NCBI RefSeq assembly: GCF_900747795.2
Contig: NC_041409.2
Coordinates: forward strand, 68,274,960-68,338,959
Direction: 5' to 3'
Source: Erpetoichthys calabaricus
Lineage: Eukaryota; Chordata; Cladistia; Polypteriformes; Polypteridae
DNA length: 64,000 bases
The position numbers were made by a program, and so were the translations under genes. Below the pieces are notes generated by a model that did not search any database, was not told the origin of the DNA, and saw only the letters and a program-made list of their open reading frames with translations. Shown here piece after piece: positions 46,003-58,239 of this stretch. Numbering within the stretch: position 1 is the stretch's first letter; each line of letters starts with the position of its first letter.

Positions 46003-46919
46003 TGTTACGATACACTGTTTTAAATCAGTGCCCGCTAGTAGTTCATACTCAACAGCGCTCAAGGTGCCCCAAAACACAAATAAAGCATAAAGTATTTTGA
46101 AACCAAAGTCACCAATGTTTATTGCAGGAAAAATCTTAATCCAGTATTTGTTGGTGTGATAAAGAACAAAATTCTGCAAGAAAAAAAAAAGCTGTCATGA
46201 AGAAGTAAACAATCCATAAAAATAATATGCAACAATCATGCAGAACAAAAAAAAGGTAGAAAGAAAAAAGTTGAATAATTGGTCCAATGGCTCTGTAGCA
46301 GCCAAATCCTATCTCTCAACTGTGCTGAAACTCTCCCAAAATCTAAGAGACACCCTGGTTTAAAAAGGTTGAAAAAATTACCTTTAAGACAGCCAACAGC
46401 ATGGCGGGGAAAAAAGAAACTTTGCAATACGCACAAAAGCTCCACCTGTCGTCATCACTGACCTTTTCAACTAATGGCACGGAGGCCTTTTAAACATTTC
46501 ATACCTACTCGCCTAAGGGCAGTGGGCTCATACCGTTTAGATAGGGTGGGGGGATTCACCCCCTTATCCTCACCTTGTTCCTACACATAAATTACTTACC
46601 CACATTTCACAAATCCCCGGGGATTATTTCTAATCTCTTACATAACAACAAAATATAAAATCCACAAATAAGTAGAGTAAAACTACTAATATCCCCACAC
46701 TGTGACTGATTTCCCCTTTTCCCATTTTGTTACTGTTCCGAATCTCTTGCTTGTTGGCTTTTAGCAGCATAAAGGGAGTATGCAGTTATTTGTGTGCAGA
46801 ATCAAAACTGCCCGTCAACTGACCACTAACATGGCTAGTCCGCTCTAGAAGAGGACTCTGCCAAGCCAGTAAGTGAAGGCATCTAAAAATCTGATTGTTA
46901 CTGGAATGACTCCGTAACA
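46003..46919 (-). mobile_element. Solo-LTR-like fossil, 917 bp
   Basis: The block is bounded by TGTTACG at 46003 and CGTAACA ending at 46919, a perfect 7-bp inverted terminus of TG...CA type. On the - strand a polyadenylation-like 'aataaacattggtgactttg' lies about 110 bp before its end, as in LTRs. No clear target duplication or coding interior is attached. It looks like a solo LTR of unknown family and moderate age. Confidence 0.5.
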
Positions 46920-47099
46920 TTAAGCATCTTGTGTGGCTTTGTTTAACAGCCACTGCACCTGTCGACTCTAGACTGTATTATATTTGGTTAAATACCAGTG
47001 GCTACTGGTTCTTTCGGCTCACCATAGCCACCAAAGGACCTGGTGACAGTTCTACTATTGTCATATCCATGTGATTTTATTTTATTCCATCAACAGATT

Positions 47100-47715
47100 A
47101 TTAATACTAATAATAGTAATACAAGCATATGACGCCCGTCTCCCAAATGGAAGCAAAGATTGTTTGCAACACCAGGAGGACAGCCTTACCACCAGCCTGG
47201 AAAAGTTCCACAGATCCCTGCAGCCTTCCCTACCCTCAGCTGGTTCACCACCTGTGCAATCACAGTGAGACTGGGTTGTTCACAGCAAATTGGAGGATCA
47301 GCCTGAAGAACTGTAGACCCAGAGATATCCAGCGTCCTAGCTGGATGATCAGCTTTAAACAGCTGCTCAAAGTAGCCAGCCCAGTCGGTCACAACTGCAT
47401 TGTCATCTGTAAGGACCATTCCATCAACGACCCAGACTGCGACTTTCAGAAGAACAGATTTGGATGTGTGTAATGCTTCAATTCCTCTGTAAGCAGGACA
47501 TGGGTCACCAGACCATAGATGGTGTGTCACTTGCTCACAGAGTCCTCTAACAAATGCCTCCTTATCTGCCCTCGGAGCTCTTGTTGCCATCTTTCTCAAT
47601 TTGCAGTACAGACCAGAGTTGCCATCAAGCCGTGCTCTGTGACTCCAGGGTACCCTGTGAGATGAAACACCTCCTTGTGGGAACACTGGTAACACCAACA
47701 CCACATTGGTGTTAC
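47100..47715 (-). mobile_element. LINE fragment (before and into the RT domain)
   Basis: On the - strand the frame from 47704 to 47186 reads through 'MVLTDDNAVVTDWAGYFEQL' and 'LTVIAQVVNQLRVGKAAG', the linker just ahead of reverse transcriptase in a common fish non-LTR element. The GKAAGI box normally precedes the first RT motifs, which are missing here. It is 3' truncated or degraded and not functional. I could not decide the clade. Confidence 0.65.
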
Positions 47716-48007
47716 CAGTATCATGACATAATAATAATAATAAAAAAATATGGTCCTTACCAGGTTCTACGATTATTTAAATCTAACCTCGGGTGTAAAA
47801 CAACACACAACAGATTCCACCATGTGATTGTTTATTTAACAGAAATGAAGCGGAGTGAATGAATGGAGTGGCCGTGTGTGAAGAACTACACCCCATGATT
47901 CAGTAGCTTGTAGAACCCACCTTTAACGGCACTTACTTGAAGTAATCGTTTTCTGTATGACTTTACCAGGCTCTCACATTGCTGTGGAGGGATTTTGGCC
48001 CATTCTT

Positions 48008-48152
48008 AATAATAATTCATTACATTTATATAGCGCTTTTCTCAGTACTCAAAGCGCTATCCACACAGGGAGGAACCGGGAAGCGAACCCACAATCTTCC
48101 ACAGTCTCCTTACTGCAAAGCAGCAGCACTACCACTGCGCCACCTGTGAGGA
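48008..48152 (-). repeat. SINE family B copy
   Basis: The standard family B body lies between two 'cattctt' repeats (48001-48007 and 48153-48159), a likely short target duplication. It sits at the left junction of the unclassified repeat copy 1. Confidence 0.8.
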
Positions 48153-48156
48153 CATT

Positions 48157-49047
48157 CTTGTTGTGATGTGAGATTTTACATATAACTTGACAAATATTTT
48201 GTATGTCTTTATTTTTTGGCAAAGCAATGTAATTTAGTGTTTACCCCCCCCCCTAGGAATGGGTCTGTTTGAATTTTACGATAGGATTTTTGGGATGTGT
48301 CTTAAACCAGTTTGCCGAGTGTTTCTTTGCTAAAGTCATTTCTACCCCACTGCAAGTAGGCTAAGGTGTACTTTAACATATGGTTTGGGGGCAGATGTTA
48401 AGATGTTCTGTTCCCCCATTGGTCTGAGGTATGGCTGTTTGGAATTGGCTTGTCTCAGAGGCCTTTAAGTACCATGATGTCCTATTGGCTCTAGGGGTTG
48501 GACAGAACATCTATAAATGTATGTGTTTAACCTCACAATCTCTCTCTTGCTAACCTGTGATGATGTAGAAGTATCTCTCTCTTACCAACCAACATATGAT
48601 GAAGAAGTATCTCTCTTGCTAACCTGAAGAGAACACAATGAACAGCACAGCTCAGCAGCCATTTTGAACAGACATGTGGCTGAAAGCTGAGCACCAATGA
48701 TGCCTTAACTAGAGACATTTAAGTAACTACAAGTCTGTGTGCTGCCTGAACTACATATCACCATTTAATCAGTTTGTATGGTTGCCAATATTCAAATGTA
48801 CTTTGCATTTTGTTATTATTTATGAATATTATCAGTAATACATTATTTTATGTGTAACTTAACTTCTGCTTGTTTTTTTACTACATCTAATTGCCTGAGG
48901 TAATAGATATAGAAGGGATGGTGGGGATAAGTTATATACTATAATACCTTATAAACAGTGATAAGTCTGTGAGATTAGGCATTCTAAGGCTACATATTAA
49001 TAATACAATAGGGGAAAGTAGAGCAATATATATTACTCTACCAAGAC
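48157..49047 (+). repeat. Unclassified 0.9-kb repeat, copy 1
   Basis: This segment matches the reverse complement of 53562-54604 along its whole length. Shared phrases include 'cttgttgtgatgtgagattt', 'ggttgccaatattcaaatgt' and 'actctaccaagac'. It interrupts the Tc1 relic at 47865-50100. Ends are 'CTTGTTGTGATG' and 'CTCTACCAAGAC', with weak inverted similarity (CTTG/CAAG). There is no protein frame. It could be a solo LTR or a non-autonomous DNA element. Confidence 0.75.
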
Positions 49048-50100
49048 AAAACACTTCTTTACAGCACTGCTTCACTTCATTGTGGTTTTCAGGCATTCAT
49101 TTATGCACAGCTTCCTTAAGTTCCTGTCACAGCATTTCAATCGGGTTGAGGTCTGGACTTTGACCAGACAATTACAACACCTTGATTCTTTTCTTTTTCA
49201 TCCATTCTGTTGTGCATTTGCTGGTGTGCTTGAGATTATTGTCCTGTTGCATGACCCAATCTCAGCTAAGCTTTAGCTGTTGGACAGATTCCCTCACATT
49301 TGACTCTAGAATACTTTGTTATACAGAGGATTTCAAGGTCGACTCAATGACTACAAGGTGCCCAGGTCGTGTGGCTGCAAAACAAGCCCCAATCATCGCG
49401 ACTCTACCACCATGCTTGGCGTTTGGTATGAGGTGTTTGCGCTAATATGCTGTATTTGGTTTTTGCCAAACGTGGTGCTGTACATTATAGCCAGACATCT
49501 CCACTTTGGTCTCATCTGTCCAAAGGATATTATTCCAGAAGTCTTGTGGTTTCTTCAGATGCAACTTTGCAAACCTACACTGTTGCTGCCATTTTCTTTT
49601 TAGAGAGAGCCTCTGTCCTGGCACTGCTTCCAAACAAGTCATACTTATTCAGTCTTTTTCTAATTGTACTTTCATGAACTTTAAATGCTAACTGGGGCCT
49701 GTGCAGTCTGAGATGTAGTTCTTGGGGTTTTACCACAGTCTCACCTTTGTTGGGAGATCCACTCCGGTCTTGAATGTTGTCTATTGGTAAATAATCTTTC
49801 TCACTGTAGAATGATGGATTTCAAGCTGTTTTTAAATGGCCTTATAACCCTTCCTAGATTGATTGGCAACATTTGCTTCTCTAAGATCATTGCTGATGTC
49901 TTTCCTCCTTGGGATTGTGTTAACACACCCTGGATGCTCCAGATCAGCAAACTGCCCAAACTTCTCCTTTTATAGAGGTGGTCACACTTGCTGATGATCA
50001 GTTAATCAAGAGAATTTGATTAGCAGCACCTAGCTATTATTTACCCTCTGAATGTTTATGGAAGCAGTAAGGGTGTACTTAATTTATCACACACAGGTGA

Positions 50101-51101
50101 AGGTCTCAGTAGTATTGATCCAGTCAGGTCCACGAAACATTTGAACTTAGGAAATCAACAATTTTGGAAATGTCTGGTGTGGAGAATGAAAACAAAAAGC
50201 CACGGAATTAAATAAAGAGTTTAATAAACAGCAAGAATCAACTTCTATTTAAGAGACTGGATGGAGCAAATCTGGTTGGTCTTGGCTGGACATCTTGGCT
50301 CACTTCACATCTCCTTTCTGTTTCCACTTATGGGAAAAAAAAAAACAATTCAGAGGATTGTCACAATTAAAATGAAAGGAAAAGAAGTCTGCAGAAATTG
50401 GTCACTGATTAAGAAAGCGACAGGAATGAAAATGTACAGCCATCGTGGTTGGCCACACATTTTGTAGAGCACCTTGACAGCTGAGACTTCTCTTCCTTCA
50501 CCACAACTGTTTACTTTGAGCAGATCAGTGCCCACGGTTATCAAGCATGTTGGAGTTATCCTAACCAACTGCACCACAAGTGACACTAGGGTATGATTTT
50601 TTTCCTACCTCAGACTAGGACATGAGATGCCCAACCTGCCCCAACACCCAGCTAGGGGTGAGAGTTCATGTTTCGGAATGAATGACTTCATGACACCCCA
50701 AGCTGAAAATTGGAACTTATGATGATGTTTTGTTGTCTTCTGATACTAATGCTAAGGCTGCACTACAAAGATAATAATAATAATAATAATAATGAATGTA
50801 GAAGCGGAAGGAGAATAAAAACATAAAATAGGATGTTGCTCTAAGCTGCATGTATTTGTTGCCACTTCGCAACAACTTCAAGAACAATACAGTAACAAGC
50901 ATCAAGATGGAAAGACTGAGACACACACACTGAATGAGGGTCAAGTCCGTAATCAGGTACATTGATTTAACAATAACGGCGCTTCCTCAGGATAACACAG
51001 GTTTAGAACATGAATGGCTCCACAAATGTACTTTCAGATGAGTCACCTTCCTGCTGTTATGGCCTCATAAAGTAAGTTTCTGAAATTCACGGTTTCTGAA
51101 G
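50101..51101. other. Intergenic, hAT MITE fragment
   Basis: No gene seen. The stretch 50380-50450 ('aaattggtcactgattaaga' and 'gaatgaaaatgtacagcca') resembles the inner right end of the hAT MITE at 35786-36474. An (AAT)n run lies at 50772-50793. Confidence 0.4.
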
Positions 51102-51237
51102 CAAGGTTATTATGCTGTAGTTTTACCTTTTTATATTACTTTTTAGTTCTGGTCTTACCTGGAAATTCAGTTTAGTTTTAGTTTTCTTTCAGCGTGTATT
51201 TTAATTTTTAATTTAGTTTTTATTTTACAAAGGCGTT

Positions 51238-51287
<50 letters not shown>

Positions 51288-52119
51288 TTTTAGTTTTAGT
51301 AATTCCGGCTTGGTTAAAGAGCTACTAGTTTAGTTTTGTGTCACAATCAGACATGACTGTACACTTAATGGGTTTGGATAGGAGTTTAATGTTAGTGGAA
51401 GCTTACTACACTACATGGTTTACTATCTGATTTTGTTTTTGTCTGATAAAAACAAGTATAATCAAAACCAGATCATGAATATGAAAAAGTTTATAATTTT
51501 AAAAATATTTTCTATGTGATTTGTGTTGAACAAATGTGCCCTGACTGTTGGCACTTTTTATCTTTTACTTTTTTTGCCCAGAATGGGCCAATTTGTGATG
51601 AAATTTAGGTGAATTTTAAGATTTGAGGGTTTTTACTCTAAAAGTCTACAGCAGTCAACATACCCTGCTCCAAGACAATGTGCTTACAATTAATACTTTC
51701 AATATTGTATTAAAAAATCTCCTATGCTGGGCTTTATTATTTTCTATACCAGCCATATTGGTCACTGATTCCATCTCAGGCACATAAAATTTATAGACAG
51801 AATTTTGCCACCCGAAAGCCTGAAAAGACAAAAATCAGAAAATAGATTCTACTGTGTTCTCACAGGTGTGATTATGAAAATCACGTGGGCTTAGGAAGAA
51901 CAGGTGTCTTAGGCTTGAATCAGTGTGCAGACTCCACCTAGCTGTATTGAGGGAAACAAAGAAAAACAAGCATGTAGTGTGAAGGTTAGTGGCAGTGAGA
52001 CCTGAATAGCCCACATATAAGAATAGTAAACCCATAATGAGCAGAGCAAGAGCAGGTAATAAGTGCAGACAGCCACAAAACGACAGAGACAGCATCTGAG
52101 ATTCGGAGCAGTACGTACA

Positions 52120-52226
52120 CGTTTTAAACTCGCTTATCCAGAGCAGGATCGCAGGAAACCTGGAGCTCATCCCAGCTGCTTTGGATGCAAGGCAGGAAAA
52201 ATCCCTGGACAGGGTGCCAGCCTGTT
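52120..52226 (-). repeat. Old SINE family A tail fragment
   Basis: 'cttatccagagcaggatc' through 'ggacagggtgccagcctgtt' follows the diverged reverse complement of the family A 3' half. Confidence 0.45.
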
Positions 52227-53137
52227 GCAACAATACTATATATCTGCAATAGGTACGACATGACTAATGTTGAGAACAAAAAGAGTATGATATTTCAACT
52301 ATCTATTTTGAGAGAGAGAGAGAAAGATTGAGAAGAGGGGGACATAATTTTGCTACCAAAATATTTTCACAATATCAGATATTTTGAGCTGTGAATGTAA
52401 AACTAAAAAAGACAAATTAATAAATACAGAAAAAATACAAAAACACATTAGTAGGTTTAGTTTTTCACCAGTTCACAGAGTCTCTTCACCTACCAACTGT
52501 AGTTCAGTAGAGACATTGCCAAGTCAGTAATTTTACAAGGTTTGTATTGCTTTCTTGTTAAACGACCTTTTTAAAGCAAAAGCGATTGGTCAGCAACAAT
52601 ATGCTGATCATGTATGTTGACCGTCAGCCTCTCCATCAGTGCCGCTTTATTTTCAAAAAGGATTTCTTCTATGCAACAAAATGCAGATACCTGAGAAATA
52701 CTCTGAAACGTTACTCACTCGTGAGTTTTCTGTCCATACGGTAAAGGTTTTGTTGACCACCATATTCCGAATTCAGCCGTCTGAATTACATCTTGATATA
52801 CAAGAAGTGCTGTTTTGCCTTTGTAAGAGCCATTTTCCTTGTTCTATATGATTCATGAATATTTCTTAGATGACAATGCATAAATAACGGGAAGTTCCTA
52901 TAACCCCCGTAAATAGATTCGCAGTGGTATATTCTTATCATTTCTAACAGCTTGGAGTAAACATTATTCTTCAGTCAGCTAGTGATAGCCTTGCCTTGTA
53001 TAAGGTGTAGAGGCATACGGTTTTTAACCGTGATTGCATGTCACCGTGCCTGGGCACTTGCCTATGTGCCAACTGGCTTACAAGCCTTTTGAGTGTGTGG
53101 AGCAAATATGGACTTAACAGCACTTAATTTATGTGTT

Positions 53138-53345
53138 GTGCCGTACGTAAAGCGTACAGAAGAAGAAGCTAAGAACCTTTAAGTAGAGAAGAAGAAACGT
53201 GACCGCACGCAACAGTGCTCGATGGCCTATGGGCTCTTTGAATGTGAGAAATAACAAGTAAAGAAAACTTGTTTACTTAAGTACCGCACCGTACGCCAAG
53301 GCGTACAGAAGAAGAAATTAAGAACCTTTAAGTATAGAAATAACT
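53138..53345 (+). repeat. Direct duplication, 148-bp period
   Basis: 'ccgtacgtaaagcgtacaga' at 53141 and 'ccgtacgccaaggcgtacag' at 53289 begin two related stretches that both continue with 'gaagaag' and 'taagaacctttaagta'. Origin unknown. Confidence 0.7.
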
Positions 53346-53561
53346 AAAGTCTTTCAAGAAAAGCTAAGTTTAAAGAAGATACATTTTTCCTTTTTTTTTT
53401 GCCTTTTATTCTACGTAACTATTTTTTCTTTTATTCTTGTGTGGACTATTTGCTTTTACCTTTCACTAAATACCTTTAAAACGAACTCTTGGACTCTGAG
53501 AATTCTTTTGACATGCGTCTTACCCGTGCCTGATGACACCTTATATATTTCAGCAGCTACA

Positions 53562-54604
53562 GTCTTGGTAGAGTAATATGTTGCTCTACTTTCCCCTTTT
53601 GTATTATTAATAAGTAGCCTTTGTCAGAATGCCTCAAATCTCCCAGACTTACCACTGTTTATAAGGTATTATAGTAGATAGCTTCTCCCCACCTTTCCTT
53701 CTAATAATAATAATAATTCATTACATTTATATAGCGCTTTTCTCAGTACTCAAAGCGCTATCCACACAGGGAGGAACCGGGAAGCAAACCCACAATCTTC
53801 CACAGTCTCCTTACTGCAAAGCAGCAGCACTACCACTGCTACATGTATAACCTCAGGCAATTAGGTGTAGTAAAAGACAAGCAGGAGTTAAGTTACAATT
53901 TAAACAATGTATTATTGATAATATTTATAAATAATAACAATATGCAAAGTACATTTGAATATTGGCAACCATACAACCTGATAAATGTTGATGTGTTTCA
54001 GGCGGCACACAGACTTGTTAGTTACTTAAAATGTCTCAAGTTAAGGCATCATTTTGTGGTCAGCTTTCTTCAGAACAGGCCACATGCCTGTCTCAATATG
54101 GCTGCTGAGCTGTGCTCTTCATTGTGTTGTCCTTTTCAGTTCATGCATCAGTTTGGTAAGAGAGAGAGAGTGAGGGAGTGAGCAAATTTATAGATTCTCT
54201 GTCCAACCCCTGGAGCCAATAGGCCATCATGGTCCTTAAAGTCTTCTGATACAAACCAGTTCCAAAAGCCATACTTCAGACCAACGGGTGAATAGAACAC
54301 CCTCACACCTGCCATCCTCCAAAACCATATGTTAAGGTAAAGCCTGGCAGTCAGGGGGGTTGACTGAGAGACTTTAGCAGAGAAACACTTGCTGAACTGG
54401 TTTGAGGCACTTACCCTCCCCAATCCTATCGAAAAATTCAAAGAGACTCAGTTGTTAAAGGGGGGAAGGGGTTCTTAAACCATCAAACCATTGCTATTAT
54501 TATCAATAATGTAACACTAATATTACATTGCTTTGCCTAAGTTACAAACAAAGACATACAAAAATATTTATCAACTTATATGCAAAATCTCACATCACAA
54601 CAAG
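53562..54604 (-). repeat. Unclassified 0.9-kb repeat, copy 2
   Basis: Inverted counterpart of 48157-49047, longer only because a SINE family B copy (53703-53839) has inserted near its left end. It lies within the possible 4.3-kb element. The two copies differ at many positions, so they are not a recent duplication. Confidence 0.75.
53703..53839 (-). repeat. SINE family B copy inside repeat copy 2
   Basis: Standard family B sequence from the (AAT)n tail to the head 'actaccactgc'. Comparison with copy 1 shows it interrupts the shared sequence between 'ccttct' and 'acctcaggca'. Confidence 0.85.
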
Positions 54605-55356
54605 CGCAAACATCGTAATGGACATCAGACTCGCATACAGCCTTGAATTTGGCTTAGTGTGTGCTGCTGTATTAGTCGCTGTGTACATACTGTATGTTGG
54701 GCTCAGTCAGAATTACAGCCAACGTTTATGACCAGACTGAAATTCTGCAAGGAATTATCTGTATCTAATACTTCTGTCTTGAGCCCCAGAGATCCAATGA
54801 ATGAGCAGCAGCTTTTAAATTTGTTGAGCACATTCAAAGCAAAATCATCACCTTGGTATTCTTCAGTAACACTTGAACCAGAATCTATTATGCTGTTGCT
54901 ATCAGCTCCTGAAGAACGTTCGTTATTATCGCACAGTAAATTGCTTTCTTTTTCACACGCCCGTATTCAGCTTGCAATATCATGCAAATGCTGGGTCAAC
55001 ACTCGGCCTCCGTCACCAGCCGTCGTTCACTGGATGAATATATATGGGCAGCTTTCCGTTTTAGAGTTAAAATGTACAAGTGTTAAAGACAAAGGCAGGA
55101 ATATTTATTCCAAAACCAAATATGAAATTCTTATTAATATATTTTCATTAGTTTCGGGACCCCTGCAGCCCAGGTTAGCTCTTATGTAACTCTGGTTGTG
55201 ACGAAAACTAAAAATATTTTTAGTAAATTATTGTTTTACTTCATGTAGTCTTTTCAGATACTTTAATAGTTTTGTTTAGTTTTTCATTTCAGTTTTGTTA
55301 ATTATTTTATTTCAGCTCATGAAAATGTTTTTTTATTAATAGTTTCAGTTTTGATT

Positions 55357-55614
55357 TTAATATTCATTAACTATAATAACCTCGTTCAGCGTCCTGATCG
55401 TCTTTGAAAGTCGCGTGTCCCGTTCCTCTGCGTGATCTCCCCTTATCTTCTCAGAGATAATATTTTTCCAGTGCCTCATGAGTCTCTGCCTGCTTTCTTG
55501 AACCAGTTTGTGTCTTGCGATTGCACACTCTGCATGTGTACTTGTCACTTTTTGAACTAGAAAAACACCAATATTATGACATTCAGCCATTTTAAAAGAA
55601 GACCAGCCATGCAA
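55357..55614 (-). other. Unidentified open frame, 85 codons
   Basis: The - strand frame encodes a basic stretch including 'ARHKLVQESRQRLMRHWKNI' and 'SEKIRGDHAEERDTRLSKTI', which looks more protein-like than its surroundings. Its last few codons run into the terminal repeat ending at 55384. A 'gtgtttttctag' just before 'ttcaaaaag' could be a splice acceptor. I do not recognise it. It may be a fragment of a transposase, a host exon or chance. Confidence 0.2.
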
Positions 55615-55619
55615 GATAG

Positions 55620-56018
55620 CTCAGCACTTAGTCTTCAGATGTAACAACTTTTTACTCCCCTCACCAGGGGTGGTTTCCTCTCAAAAGACCAAATCACAGT
55701 AAAGTTCTCATGCCATGTGGTTGGTTTTGTTTCGATTTATTTTCGTATTTTTGTGAGAATCACACAAGCAAGTAGAACATGTATCCTTACCTCAAGAAAA
55801 AAGTACCAGGAATAATGTGATAAAATCATTATTTCCAGATCACTTTTATTTTCTTATATTGAAACCTTTGCTGGTTCTTCTGTAAGTTTTTAAGCTTTTA
55901 TGCCCCATTAGTCTCAACTGTAAAGTGCCAGTGCAGGCAAGATACTTTTTTGAACTTTATAGAAATCACTTAACTTTAGACACAATTTTTGTGTGGCAAA
56001 TGCATATACTGTACAGTA
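55620..56018. other. Intergenic, nothing recognised
   Basis: AT-rich sequence between the possible 4.3-kb element and a Tigger MITE; no exon or repeat family identified. Confidence 0.4.
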
Positions 56019-56020
56019 TA

Positions 56021-56824
56021 CAGTGGACCCTCGGTTCACGAACGTCTCGGTACACGTACAAATCTGTTTACGACCAAAAAGTTCGCCAAACTTTTGCCTC
56101 GGTTCACGACCACACACTCGGGTGACGAACAAGCCAGGTTCCCTTTCGGTTTGTACGTGTTCAGTCTCTCCCTGTGCAGCGAGCAAGAGACACACACACA
56201 CACACACAGGCAGCACGAGAGAGACAGACACGCACACACACAGGAGTGCGCTACAGAGACATACAGGCGCTCCAGGCTCGCAAAAGAGAGACACACGCAC
56301 ACACACAGGCGCGCGTGCGAGCGAGAGAGGGAGGGACGCATAAGGTACAGAAGGCTTGTTTTTGTTTTCCCTTCTGTTTACAGCGATCGGTTCGTAGCCT
56401 GCATTGTTGCAATGTTACTTTTCTTGGTGGTTTATTAAATTACGGATTTTTCAAATGTTCATTTTTTTCCCCCTGTGCTTAAAACTCATTAAAAAAAAAT
56501 GTGTTTTTAGCGAGCGGTTCCTAGCACTATAGCGCAAACTATTGCAGTGTTACTTTTCTCTGTTGTTCAAGGTTTTCTCAGTGTTATTCAATGTTTTTAC
56601 ATTTAGTTTACTATTACGCTGTGCATTCTATGGTATTATTAACTATATTTGTGCTTAAAAATTAAAACATATATATACAGTATTTACATACAGTTCGTAC
56701 GGTCTGGAACGGATTAATTGTATTTACATACAATCCTATGGGGGAAATTGCTTCGGTTCACGACCAAATCGGTTTACGACCAGAGTTTTGGAACGAATTA
56801 TGGTCATGAACCGAGGTTCCACTG
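56021..56824. mobile_element. Tigger/pogo-type MITE
   Basis: The ends 'cagtggaccctcggttcacg' and the inverse of 'catgaaccgaggttccactg' form terminal inverted repeats, flanked by TA at 56019-56020 and 56825-56826. A second inverted pair ('cggttcacgacc' type) lies inside. The 804-bp body includes (CA)n-rich sequence at 56180-56310 and no transposase. Confidence 0.85.
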
Positions 56825-56826
56825 TA

Positions 56827-58235
56827 CCTTGTTTGCGAAGAAATATCCTAAACTTGAAAAACACCTAACTTTAAAACCTAAAACCGCATAATACAGTTCT
56901 TGGTTTACATTCATGGCCCTCAAATGCCAGGAAGTAACGATCCGTGCGAGGAAGGACTACGCAGGCCAATACTCACCGTTGCTTTGCTGAGAGATTCTAC
57001 AAAGTCTGAAATTAAGGGCCACTCCTGTGTGCCACTACAACGTATTTAAAACAGCAGTGAGTGTAGTCCTGTTCAGTCACTAGAATATGAAAGTGCAGAG
57101 TTAAAGTATTATATTAAAGAAAAGCAAAGTACTAAAACAACACAAAAAGCACTTGTGCTTATAGCCGAAAAGCCACAACTGCATTACCAGAAAAAATTAA
57201 GAGCCAAAACCTCTTTTTAAAAAAAAACTCATATATTTTATATTTTCTTTTACGATAACTAAAATATTGAACAAAATATTACTCTACGTACCACCAATCT
57301 ACCAATACACTTGTAAGCAGAATAAGCAGCTGAGCTGCAAGTACAATGGATAAAGCAGCAAGAGCCCACTGACATCAACATCTGTTCTGTTAAAGACGAT
57401 CATAAACATTGTCCACTGTACTCCCCACTCTGTGTCTCAAATCCAAGAAAGGGGTGTGCCTTTCTTTAGTGTGAACACCCATACTGCACACGTCTCACTG
57501 AAGTATGCCTTCACCGTGCTATAAAAGGTTCAGGTACCAGTGAGGTTTGCTAGGTCCTGGGAATATTTCTAGCCCTGTGATGCCTCTAACAGCGCTGTTG
57601 ACTTGTCCATCTTGTAGTTTTAATGCTGCTGTCCAGATCTTCCTCCTGGGAGTTCACCCAATGTTGCCATCTTCAGATTTCGGAGTTCAGCCAGCCATAC
57701 TTATCCTTTGAAAAATAGAAGAAGAAAAAAAAAAACGCACACTGCCAAATCAATTTTTTTTCCCGTAAAACACTTTCAAAAATAGCCCAATTTGGTGTGA
57801 AAACCGCACAGCTGGCAGCCGTGGTGCTAGTGCGGGGGCTTTTACCGTACGAGTAAGTTCTGATTGTGCACACAGAGAGGACGGGCGCCAAACCTGCAGC
57901 TTGACAAGGAGGCTGTGTTGACATTTTTTTCTGTTTGTGAATCGGATTGTGATTGGAGGTTCGGTAGAAGGGGGTGGGGCTTACGTACTAACCCTTTCTT
58001 ATTTTCTAAACGGTTTTCCACCTCTAATCGACTGAACGTTTTCTTTATTCACATCCCCATTAGCGAGCAGTGGCACATGAGACTTGTAAGGTACCTAAAA
58101 CAACAAGCGGTCAGAAGGTTGATCTGAATACCCTTAAGGAAAAACAGGCTGTACATTGAAATCTTTTCAAGCTTACATTCTGAGTGTACCATTTTGTCCC
58201 TTCCAGCCATGTTGTATGGCCTATTCATGCATTTT
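56827..58235. other. Intergenic, nothing firmly recognised
   Basis: No coding exon seen. A TATA-like 'gctataaaaggttcaggt' near 57519 and a GC-richer block at 57780-57920 could belong to a decayed LTR, but there are no clear ends. Confidence 0.3.
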
Positions 58236-58239
58236 GATC

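Larger units (their letters stand above)
47865..50100 (-). mobile_element. Third Tc1 relic, interrupted
   Basis: The - strand carries a decayed Tc1 transposase between about 49980 and 49080, recognisable on the + strand from phrases such as 'catttcaatcgggttgaggt' and 'ccactttggtctcatctgtc'. The protein shows 'ILWTDETKVEMSGYNVQHHV' near 49550. Its left end (47865-48007) is separated from the rest by a SINE (48008-48152) and by copy 1 of the unclassified repeat (48157-49047). The frame has many stops and shifts and is inactive. It is older than all three other insertions here. Confidence 0.75.
51102..55384. mobile_element. Possible 4.3-kb element with long terminal inverted repeats
   Basis: The left end 'caaggttattat' (51102) and the right end 'actataataacctcg' (55384) are inverted. 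A second matching pair lies about 200-240 bp inside: 'gttttgtgtcacaatcag' on the left and the inverse of 'tggttgtgacgaaaac' on the right. The interior contains an (AT)n run (51245-51284), an old SINE fragment, copy 2 of the unclassified repeat and poorly conserved open stretches. The middle parts of the two ends differ, so two independent small elements remain possible. No target duplication or identified transposase. Confidence 0.35.

Noticed and set aside
45670-46179. 169-codon - strand open frame as a gene
   Set aside because: It runs from the solo-LTR-like block into the SINE at 45485-45842, so it is a chance frame over two repeats.
55914-56482. Several open frames on both strands
   Set aside because: All lie in the (CA)n-rich body of a Tigger MITE and encode His/Thr or Cys/Val repeats.
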